Source of the DNA: an uncultured Lachnospiraceae bacterium
GTDB lineage: Bacteria; Bacillota; Clostridia; Lachnospirales; Lachnospiraceae
DNA length: 7,730 bases
NCBI GenBank assembly: GCA_946549155.1
Contig: CAMNQN010000158.1
Coordinates: forward strand, 1-7,730
Direction: 5' to 3'
Shown here: positions 1 through 4,714 of the stretch, in pieces
Layout of the letters: each line of letters begins with the position of its first letter
How positions within the stretch are numbered: the first letter of the stretch is position 1
The notes under the pieces: generated by a model
The model's input: only the letters and a program-made list of their open reading frames with translations
Databases searched by the model: none
Told to the model about the DNA's origin: nothing
Position numbers and translations under genes: made by a program

Positions 1-138
1 CTGCCGACTCTCCCGAAATTAAAGAGCGGCTCCCTCTAAGTGTCTCTAACGTATCCTGCGCAATGTTTTTCAGATCGTTCTGCCCTTCCGCCCCTGTCTT
101 ATCCTGCTGCGTTCTGGCTGGCTTAACATAATCACGCC
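1..138 (-). repeat. E1: partial, diverged copy of the palindromic repeat family
   Basis: Read on the minus strand, positions 120 to 1 align almost without gaps to the left arm of element E2 (about 238-356), at roughly 65-70 percent identity by eye. The best block is CTGCC(G/A)ACTCTCCCGAAATT at 1-20, the reverse complement of about 337-356. Another is ATCCTGCTG at 101-109, and TGGCTGGCTTA at 115-125 matches the outer edge of E2. The match extends past the inverted arm of E2 into its central part, so E1 is a homologous element cut by the window edge; its other half should lie to the left. The outer boundary near 138 is approximate. Confidence 0.7.
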
Positions 139-161
139 AAATGTAATATGCAAAGCAGTAA

Positions 162-198
162 ATATCTGGCTTGCATAAATGGATGCGAAGCCAAATAT
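162..198. other. Isolated imperfect hairpin between repeats E1 and E2
   Basis: The left arm ATAT-C-TGGCTT-GCAT (162-176) pairs with ATGC-G-AAGCCA-A-ATAT (183-198) around a 6-nt loop AAATGG (177-182). One base is bulged (G187) and one pair is mismatched (C166 with A194). No T-run of terminator quality follows; only TTTT at 202-205 is nearby. It could be a weak terminator for an unseen gene, a degraded repeat, or a structural part of the E1/E2 region. No function is assigned. Confidence 0.5.
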
Positions 199-231
199 GA
201 GTTTTACGATACAGGCCCGCTGCATTTATTG

Positions 232-558
232 TAAGGCTAGCCAAAAAACAGCAGGAAGAGGCAGGCGCGCAGGGCCACAGGTATCTGGAAAATAATTCGG
301 AGGATGCTTAGAAAATCTTAGATGGAGGCGGGCTAAAATTTCGGGAGAGTTGGCAGCCTTCCAGGCTGACAGCTCAGGGGTGCTGAGCTGGGAAATCATC
401 AGGATTTCCCGGCGAACCGCCCCGGTGCCCGAAATTTTTGTCCGGCTGCATCTTAGATTTTCTTGGTATCCGGAGTTATTTTCCAGATACCTGCGGCCCT
501 GCACGCCTGCCTCTTCCTGCGTCCTCTTGTTTAACAAAAGAACACTGGCACCTGAAAT
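232..558. repeat. E2: complete palindromic intergenic element with ~95-nt inverted arms
   Basis: The left arm (251-345) and right arm (428-520) are reverse complements. The outer 45 nt (251-295 against 476-520) match at all but two positions. The inner part matches with a few mismatches and small indels, closing with TCGGG (341-345) against CCCGA (428-432). The arms enclose about 82 nt packed with four smaller hairpins. Homology to the other copies in this window extends the element outward to about 232 on the left and 558 on the right. The whole could fold as a long rod-like hairpin in RNA or a cruciform in DNA. No transposase gene is present. It lies about 40 bp upstream of the ylxM promoter. 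It could be a MITE-like non-autonomous mobile element, a REP/BIME-like repeat, or a structured RNA; the sequence alone does not decide. Confidence 0.85.
354..421. other. Four tandem hairpins in the centre of element E2
   Basis: Four perfect stems lie back to back with almost no spacer. CAGCCT/AGGCTG is at 354-359 and 363-368 (3-nt loop). CAGCTCAG/CTGAGCTG is at 370-377 and 383-390 (5-nt loop). GGGAAAT/ATTTCCC is at 390-396 and 404-410 (7-nt loop, sharing G390). GGCG/CGCC is at 411-414 and 418-421 (3-nt loop). Nearly every base from 354 to 421 is in a stem or a short loop, and the ~95-nt arms of E2 close the whole group. This looks like a multi-helix junction rather than random sequence. Confidence 0.75.
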
Positions 559-596
559 TAAAACGATACGAACATCAGTTTGTAAAGAAAAAATAC

Positions 597-625
597 TTGA
601 CATTCAGTAGAGCTTGGTGTATGCT
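597..625 (+). promoter_or_regulatory. Sigma-A type promoter for ylxM-ffh
   Basis: TTGACA (597-602, perfect -35) is followed by a 17-nt spacer and TATGCT (620-625, -10). The expected transcription start is near 632, only about 11 nt before the ylxM ATG at 643. The Shine-Dalgarno-like AAGGTGAT (630-637) would then sit at the very 5' end of the mRNA. The promoter lies just downstream of repeat element E2, so ylxM-ffh appears to be transcribed independently of whatever lies to the left. Confidence 0.75.
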
Positions 626-642
626 ATCCAAGGTGATGTCAG

Positions 643-987
643 ATGGAGAAATTTGTGCAGCAGACTTTGCTGTTTGACTTTTACGGAGAGCTGTTGACGG
701 AGCATCAGCAGCAGATTTATGAGGATGTGGTCTGTAATGATATGTCCTGCAGCGAGGTGGCTGAGGAACAGGGTGTCAGCAGACAGGGCGTTCATGATCT
801 GATTAAGCGGTGTAACCGGCAGCTGGAGGAGTATGAGGCGAAGCTTCATCTGGTGGAAAAGTTTCTGGATATTCAGGCGAAGGTCCGGCAGATGCGCCAG
901 ACGGTAACGATGGCTGCGGAGGAAGGACAGATGCCGGATGTGCAGGAGATCATCCGGATATCCGACGAGATTTTAGAGGAGTTGTGA
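643..987 (+). CDS. ylxM: YlxM family helix-turn-helix protein (UPF0122), SRP-associated
   Basis: This 114-residue protein matches the YlxM family in length and in position directly upstream of ffh. A helix-turn-helix-like segment is visible at about residues 33-60 (MSCSEVAEEQGVSRQGV, then DLIKRCNRQL), resembling sigma-factor region 4. The rest is charged and helical, with a likely coiled coil over about residues 58-85. YlxM proteins are encoded next to ffh or ftsY in many Gram-positive bacteria and have been linked to the signal recognition particle; the exact role here is inferred. The ATG at 643 follows the RBS AAGGTGAT (630-637). The stop at 985-987 is 2 nt before the ffh start, so the two genes are very probably co-transcribed from the promoter at 597-625. 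Confidence 0.93.
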   Translation: MEKFVQQTLLFDFYGELLTEHQQQIYEDVVCNDMSCSEVAEEQGVSRQGVHDLIKRCNRQLEEYEAKLHLVEKFLDIQAKVRQMRQTVTMAAEEGQMPDVQEIIRISDEILEEL

Positions 988-989
988 GC

Positions 990-2339
990 ATGGCTTTTGA
1001 AAGTTTATCTGAAAAACTGCAGAATGTGTTTAAAAGCCTTCGCGGAAAAGGACGGCTTACGGAGGCCGATGTAAAGACGGCTCTGAAGGAAGTCAAGATG
1101 GCTCTTCTGGAAGCGGATGTCAGTTTTAAAGTAGTAAAACAGTTCATCAGGGCAGTGCAGGAGAAAGCGATCGGGCAGGATGTGATGAACGGCCTGAATC
1201 CCGGACAGATGGTGATCAAGATCGTTCATGACGAGATGGTTTCTCTGATGGGATCGGAGACCACGGAGCTGGTGCTTAAGCCGGCAGGCGAGGTGACCGT
1301 CATTATGATGATGGGGCTTCAGGGAGCTGGAAAGACCACCACGGTGGCGAAGCTGGCCGGTAAGCTTAAGAGCAAGGGCCGCAGACCACTGCTGGCAGCC
1401 TGCGATGTGTACCGTCCGGCAGCGATTCAGCAGCTGCAGATCAACGGCGCGAAGCAGGGTGTGGAGGTATTTTCCCTGGGAGATAAGGAGAAGCCTGCGA
1501 ATATTGCGAAAGCTGCGGTGGATCATGCGAAAAAGAACGGCCTGAATGTGGTGTTCCTGGATACGGCGGGACGGCTTCACGTGGATGAGGATATGATGAA
1601 CGAGCTGCTGGAGATCAAAGCGGCAGTGACGGTGAATCAGTGTGTGCTGGTGGTGGACGCCATGACCGGTCAGGATGCGGTGAATGTGGCGGATATGTTT
1701 AACCAGAAGATCGGCATTGACGGCGTGATTCTGACGAAGCTGGACGGCGATTCCAGAGGCGGGGCAGCGCTTTCCATCAAGGCGACCTGTGGGAAACCCA
1801 TTCTGTATGTGGGCATGGGTGAGAAGCTCAGTGACCTGGAGCAGTTCTATCCGGACCGGATGGCGTCCAGGATTTTGGGCATGGGCGATGTGATGACCCT
1901 GATTGAGAAGGCCCAGGAGAACATCGACGAGGAAAAAGCCAGAGCCATGGAGCAGAAGCTGAAGAAAGCCTCCTTCGGCTTTGACGATTATCTGGAAAGC
2001 ATGAACCAGATGAAAAAGATGGGCGGCATTTCCAGTGTGCTGAGCATGATGCCCGGTATGGGCGGCGCGCAGATGAAGCAGATTGAGGACTCCATGGATG
2101 AGAAGCTGATGGCGCGGACGGAGGCGATTATCCTGTCCATGACACCGGCGGAGCGGGCGAATCCCGATATTTTAAATCCGTCCAGAAAACAGCGCATCGC
2201 GAAGGGCGCCTGTGTGGATATCGGCGAGGTGAACAAGCTGGTGAAGCAGTTTGACCAGAGCAGGAAGCTGATGAAGCAGTATGGCGGCATGATGAGCGGT
2301 AAAGGTGGTAAAAGAGGAAGATTTAAGCTTCCTTTTTAA
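990..2339 (+). CDS. ffh: Signal recognition particle protein Ffh (SRP54 GTPase)
   Basis: Ffh binds 4.5S/scRNA and signal sequences on the ribosome and delivers nascent membrane and secreted proteins to FtsY. The 449 residues show an N domain (about 1-85), then a GTPase domain with P-loop GLQGAGKTT (109-117), DVYRPAA (139-145), DTAGR (191-195) and TKLD (249-252). A methionine-rich M domain follows (about 326-432), including MNQMKKMGG and MMPGMGGAQM. The RNA-binding motif begins SRKQRIAKG (from 398), but the usual Gly-Ser-Gly reads Gly-Ala-Cys (406-408). The ATG at 990 is chosen because AGAGGAG (975-981) is 8 nt upstream and MAFESLSEKL fits the family N-terminus; an in-frame GTG at 984 is too close to that RBS. 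The gene follows ylxM by 2 nt. Its last codons overlap a terminator-like hairpin. Confidence 0.98.
   Translation: MAFESLSEKLQNVFKSLRGKGRLTEADVKTALKEVKMALLEADVSFKVVKQFIRAVQEKAIGQDVMNGLNPGQMVIKIVHDEMVSLMGSETTELVLKPAGEVTVIMMMGLQGAGKTTTVAKLAGKLKSKGRRPLLAACDVYRPAAIQQLQINGAKQGVEVFSLGDKEKPANIAKAAVDHAKKNGLNVVFLDTAGRLHVDEDMMNELLEIKAAVTVNQCVLVVDAMTGQDAVNVADMFNQKIGIDGVILTKLDGDSRGGAALSIKATCGKPILYVGMGEKLSDLEQFYPDRMASRILGMGDVMTLIEKAQENIDEEKARAMEQKLKKASFGFDDYLESMNQMKKMGGISSVLSMMPGMGGAQMKQIEDSMDEKLMARTEAIILSMTPAERANPDILNPSRKQRIAKGACVDIGEVNKLVKQFDQSRKLMKQYGGMMSGKGGKRGRFKLPF
2312..2337 (+). terminator. Weak intrinsic terminator-like hairpin overlapping the ffh stop
   Basis: AAGAGGAAG (2312-2320) can pair with CTTCCTTTT (2328-2336), with one G-U pair, around a 7-nt loop ATTTAAG. 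A T-run (2333-2337) follows and is partly used by the stem. The stop codon TAA (2337-2339) lies at its end, so the signal is built from the last codons of ffh. The stem is short and A/T-rich at its base, so termination would at best be partial. Such a site would lower read-through from ffh into rpsP. Confidence 0.4.
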
Positions 2340-2378
2340 CATAAAATTCAGCGTAGAACCTAAGGGGAGGTGAAAAAA

Positions 2379-2624
2379 ATGGCAGTAAAGATCAGATTGA
2401 GAAGAATGGGACAGAAGAAGGCTCCTTTCTATAGAATCGTTGTAGCTGATTCCAGATCTCCGAGAGATGGTAAGTGTATCGAAGAAATCGGCACTTACAA
2501 TCCCAATACAGATCCCAGCGAATTCAAGGTTAATGAAGAGCTGGCTAAGAAATGGCTTGCGAATGGTGCTCAGCCGACCGAAGTTGTTGCTAAGCTTTTC
2601 AAGGTAGCAGGAATCGAGAAATAG
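2379..2624 (+). CDS. rpsP: 30S ribosomal protein S16
   Basis: This 81-residue protein has the S16 signature at its N-terminus (MAVKIRLRRMGQKKAPFYR), followed by VADSRSPRDG and IGTYNP at about residues 22-42, and is of normal length for bacterial S16. S16 is a primary binder of the 16S rRNA 5' domain and helps 30S assembly. The ATG at 2379 is chosen because GGGGAGGTG (2364-2372) lies 6 nt upstream and MAVKIRL fits the family; the in-frame GTG at 2370 lies inside that RBS. Codon use is visibly more A/T-rich than in ffh or trmD, as is common for highly expressed ribosomal protein genes. It precedes khpA by 17 nt and heads the trmD-type operon. Confidence 0.98.
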   Translation: MAVKIRLRRMGQKKAPFYRIVVADSRSPRDGKCIEEIGTYNPNTDPSEFKVNEELAKKWLANGAQPTEVVAKLFKVAGIEK

Positions 2625-2641
2625 GATAGAGGTGTGCAAAG

Positions 2642-2872
2642 GTGAAAGAGTTAGTGGAAGTAATTGCAAAGTCTCTAGTCGATAATCCGGAGGAAGTAGT
2701 TGTTACCGAAAAGGAAAATGAAAAGACACTTGTGGTTGAACTGAAGGTAGCGCCTACAGATATGGGCAAAGTTATCGGAAAGCAGGGCAGAATCGCCAAG
2801 GCGATTCGCTCCGTTGTGAAAGCTGCAGCATCAAAAGAAGATAAAAAGGTGATTGTAGATATATTACAGTAA
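2642..2872 (+). CDS. khpA: KH-domain RNA-binding protein KhpA (YlqC)
   Basis: This small single-KH protein of 76 residues has the type II KH core GKVIGKQGR at 42-50, with the GxxG loop GKQG at 46-49. KhpA (YlqC) proteins bind RNA and pair with KhpB/Jag in Gram-positive bacteria, where they influence cell division and RNA stability; that partner is not in this window. The start is GTG at 2642, supported by AGAGGTG (2628-2634) 7 nt upstream and by the expected N-terminus MKELVEVIAKSLV. It sits between rpsP and rimM, its usual place in Bacillota, and a hairpin terminator begins 17 nt after its stop. Codon use resembles that of rpsP. Confidence 0.95.
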   Translation: MKELVEVIAKSLVDNPEEVVVTEKENEKTLVVELKVAPTDMGKVIGKQGRIAKAIRSVVKAAASKEDKKVIVDILQ

Positions 2873-2889
2873 ATGTAGCTGAGCTTATG

Positions 2890-2927
2890 ATCCCGGTGGA
2901 AGCATAGATTGCCACCGGGATTTTGTT
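2890..2927 (+). terminator. Intrinsic terminator or attenuator between khpA and rimM
   Basis: A perfect 10-bp stem, ATCCCGGTGG (2890-2899) with CCACCGGGAT (2912-2921), closes a 12-nt loop (2900-2911) and is followed by TTTTGTT (2921-2927). The T-run is short and interrupted, so termination may be partial. The next gene, rimM, begins 21 nt later with no good promoter between, so rimM and trmD probably depend on transcripts that read through this hairpin. Confidence 0.75.
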
Positions 2928-2947
2928 AATAAAAAGGAGGGAAACCC

Positions 2948-3451
2948 ATGGGCGATATGCTGCAGGTGGGTGCCATCACTGCCACCCATGGTCTGCGGGG
3001 GGAAGTGAAAGTTTTTCCCACTACGGACGATCCGAAACGGTACGATGATTTGAAAGAGGTATGGCTGGACACCGGAAAAGGGCTGAGGGAGCTTGAAGTG
3101 GAACGGGTCCGGTATTTTAAAAATCTGGTAATTGTGAAATTCAAGGGGCTGGACTGCATCGGGGATGTGGAGGGCTATGTGAAGAAACCGTTGTATGTGA
3201 CCAGGGATCACGCGGTGAAACTGGAGGAGAACGAATATTTTGTGGCGGATCTGATTGGGCTGAAGGTGGTGGATGACACCGGGCGGCAGCTGGGGACGCT
3301 GAGCGATGTGCTGGCCACCGGAGCCAACGATGTATATGTGGTGACGGAAGGAAAACAGGAAATTTTGATTCCGGCCATTAAGCAGTGCATTTTGCAGGTG
3401 AATCTGGAGGAAGGCCTTATGACGGTCCATATTCTGGGAGGAATGCTATGA
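2948..3451 (+). CDS. rimM: Ribosome maturation factor RimM
   Basis: RimM binds S19 and the 30S head during late 16S rRNA maturation. The 167 residues show the N-terminal RimM beta-barrel with the conserved GLRGEVKV (15-22), and a C-terminal PRC-barrel from about residue 97, with YFVADLIGL and GANDVY (125-130). Length is typical. The ATG at 2948 has AGGAGGG (2935-2941) 6 nt upstream. The stop codon overlaps the trmD start (ATGA, 3448-3451), which indicates translational coupling. It follows the hairpin at 2890-2927 and is probably expressed by read-through from rpsP-khpA. Confidence 0.97.
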   Translation: MGDMLQVGAITATHGLRGEVKVFPTTDDPKRYDDLKEVWLDTGKGLRELEVERVRYFKNLVIVKFKGLDCIGDVEGYVKKPLYVTRDHAVKLEENEYFVADLIGLKVVDDTGRQLGTLSDVLATGANDVYVVTEGKQEILIPAIKQCILQVNLEEGLMTVHILGGML

Positions 3452-4194
3452 ATTATCATGTGCTGACGCTGTTTCCGGAGATGATTGAGAGCGGTATGAA
3501 TACCAGTATTATCGGACGGGCCATTGAAAAGGGACTGATCTCTCTGGAAGCTGTGAATATCCGGGATTATGCGGAGGAAAAGCGAAAGGGGAGGGTGGAT
3601 GATTACCCCTACGGCGGCGGGGCTGGAATGGTGATGCAGCCGGAACCGGTGTATGCCGCCTATCAGGCGCTCTGTGAACGGATTGGAAAGCGGCCCCGGG
3701 TGATTTATTTAACCCCCCAGGGTCAGGTGTTTCGCCAGTCTTTGGCTCAGGAGCTGGCCGGGGAGGAAAACCTGGTATTTCTCTGCGGGCACTATGAGGG
3801 TATCGATGAGCGGGTGTTGGAGGAAATTGTCACGGATTATGTTTCCGTGGGGGATTACGTGCTCACCGGCGGTGAACTGCCGGCCATGGTGATGATGGAC
3901 GCCATTTCCCGGATGGTCCCAGGGGTGCTGAACAATGAAGAATCCGCCCAGTTTGAGAGCTTCCAGGACAATCTTCTGGAATACCCTCAGTACAGCCGCC
4001 CGGAGGAATGGCGGGGAAAGAAGGTCCCGGCGGTGCTGCTTTCCGGTCATCACGGAAATGTGGATCAGTGGAGGCGGGAGCAGTCACTGAAGCGGACTCT
4101 GGAACGGAGGCCGGATTTGCTGGAAATTGCCGAGTTAAGTAATAAAGATCGAAAATATCTGGAACTTTTGCTTGCAAATGAAGAGGAAGCATGA
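3448..4194 (+). CDS. trmD: tRNA (guanine-N1)-methyltransferase TrmD
   Basis: TrmD makes m1G37 in tRNAs reading CNN and some other codons, preventing +1 frameshifts, using S-adenosylmethionine bound in a trefoil knot. The 248 residues show DDYPYGGGAGMVM (51-63), LTPQG (88-92), CGHYEGIDERV (113-123), the knot SVGDYVLTGGELPAM (133-147), and SRMVPGVL (154-161). Arg155 corresponds to E. coli Arg154. The position of the E. coli catalytic Asp169 (in TEDSF) is Glu170 here (QFESF, codon GAG at 3955-3957). The ATG at 3448 overlaps the rimM stop and has GGGAGGA (3436-3442) upstream; longer versions starting inside rimM are not supported. The rplS promoter lies over its last codons. Confidence 0.98.
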   Translation: MNYHVLTLFPEMIESGMNTSIIGRAIEKGLISLEAVNIRDYAEEKRKGRVDDYPYGGGAGMVMQPEPVYAAYQALCERIGKRPRVIYLTPQGQVFRQSLAQELAGEENLVFLCGHYEGIDERVLEEIVTDYVSVGDYVLTGGELPAMVMMDAISRMVPGVLNNEESAQFESFQDNLLEYPQYSRPEEWRGKKVPAVLLSGHHGNVDQWRREQSLKRTLERRPDLLEIAELSNKDRKYLELLLANEEEA

Positions 4195-4200
4195 TAAAAT
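4172..4200 (+). promoter_or_regulatory. Internal promoter for rplS, inside the 3' end of trmD
   Basis: TTGCAA (4172-4177) and TAAAAT (4195-4200) are separated by exactly 17 nt, a good sigma-A arrangement. The -35 and the spacer lie in the last trmD codons, and the -10 starts right after the stop. Transcription would start near 4207, leaving a leader of about 70 nt before rplS. This would let L19 be made independently of the rimM-trmD transcript. Confidence 0.55.
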
Positions 4201-4206
4201 AGTTTG

Positions 4207-4277
4207 CGTTGTGAGAAAGAGATGGTCCTCTGCTGCAGATTGCATTAAGAACATCCGAAAATATAAGGAGGAACACA
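4207..4277 (+). promoter_or_regulatory. rplS 5' leader, possible L19 autoregulatory leader
   Basis: About 70 nt separate the predicted transcription start from the rplS ATG. An L19 leader RNA upstream of rplS is a known regulatory family in Bacillota. Here only short pairings are visible by eye (for example TCTG/CAGA in TCTGCTGCAGA near 4230-4240, and GATG/CATC flanking it). The RBS AAGGAGGA (4265-4272) lies 5 nt before the ATG. Position and length fit a leader; the structure is not demonstrated. Confidence 0.3.
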
Positions 4278-4625
4278 ATGAACGAGATTATCAGAAATAT
4301 CGAAGCCGCTCAGATGAAAGCGGAAGCGCCGAAATTCAATGTGGGAGATACCGTTAAGGTATACGCCAAGATCAAAGAGGGAAACCGGGAACGTGTACAG
4401 GTATTTGAAGGCGTTGTCCTGAAGAAGCAGGGCGGCAGCAACAGAGAGACCTTTACCGTAAGAAAGAATTCCAATGGTATCGGCGTAGAGAAGACCTGGC
4501 CGCTGCACTCCCCCACGATTGAGAAAGTGGAAGTGGTTCGGCATGGTAAAGTAAGACGTGCGAAACTGAATTACTTAAGAGGCCGTGTTGGCAAGAGCGC
4601 GAAGGTAAAAGAGTTAGTAAAATAA
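4278..4625 (+). CDS. rplS: 50S ribosomal protein L19
   Basis: This 115-residue protein has the L19 layout: an N-terminal helix, then FNVGDTVKVYAKIKEGNRER (20-39), VFEGVVLKK, TFTVRKNSNGIGVEKTWPLH, and the basic C-terminal signature RRAKLNYLRGRVGKSAKV (93-110). L19 sits at the 30S-50S interface of the large subunit. The ATG at 4278 is preceded by a strong RBS, AAGGAGGA (4265-4272). Codon use is more A/T-rich than in trmD, as in rpsP. It has its own likely promoter at 4172-4200 and a strong terminator at 4639-4672, so it can be a single-gene transcript as well as the last gene of the trmD operon. Confidence 0.98.
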   Translation: MNEIIRNIEAAQMKAEAPKFNVGDTVKVYAKIKEGNRERVQVFEGVVLKKQGGSNRETFTVRKNSNGIGVEKTWPLHSPTIEKVEVVRHGKVRRAKLNYLRGRVGKSAKVKELVK

Positions 4626-4638
4626 TTTAACTGCTAAG

Positions 4639-4672
4639 AGGGACAAATACATTGTATTTTGTCCCTTTTTTT
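4639..4672 (+). terminator. Strong intrinsic terminator after rplS
   Basis: AGGGACAAATAC (4639-4650) pairs with GTATTTTGTCCCT (4654-4666), with one bulged base and a 3-nt loop, followed by seven Ts (4666-4672). This is a textbook Rho-independent terminator. It ends the ribosomal protein operon, so lepB downstream needs its own promoter or depends on read-through. Confidence 0.93.
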
Positions 4673-4714
4673 GATAGGATAGAAAACAGGACTAAGATTT
4701 TATGAGGAACGGGT

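Noticed and set aside
1..244. Minus-strand frame open from about 306 to the left edge, with TTG at 244-242 as the only start candidate
   Set aside because: No ATG, GTG or convincing RBS; its composition is not protein-like in the middle, and part of it is repeat E1. It is kept as a finding about the repeat, not called as a gene. Sequence to the left would decide.
226..603. Minus-strand open frame of 125 codons
   Set aside because: It spans the inverted repeat E2, so its two halves are the two arms read in opposite directions. It has no supporting RBS or recognisable domain, and it overlaps the ylxM promoter.
350..677. Two overlapping plus-strand frames (350-610 and 438-677)
   Set aside because: Both are translations of the E2 right arm and the promoter region; no RBS or family match, and the second runs into ylxM in another frame.
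984..992. GTG at 984 as ffh start
   Set aside because: It is only 2 nt from the RBS GAGGAG, while ATG at 990 has good spacing and the family N-terminus.
3385..3447. Upstream start for trmD within rimM
   Set aside because: The added residues are unlike TrmD; ATG at 3448 has a good RBS and the normal coupled overlap with rimM.
4172..4357. Plus-strand 61-codon frame across trmD and rplS
   Set aside because: It overlaps both real genes in another frame, has no RBS, and is low-complexity basic sequence.
4652..4699. Possible promoters for the first lepB: TTGTAT-17-TAGGAT (4652-4680) or TTGATA-16-TAAGAT (4671-4698)
   Set aside because: Both have weak -10 matches; the first overlaps the rplS terminator stem and the second would start too close to the RBS. 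A promoter is likely here but I cannot place it.
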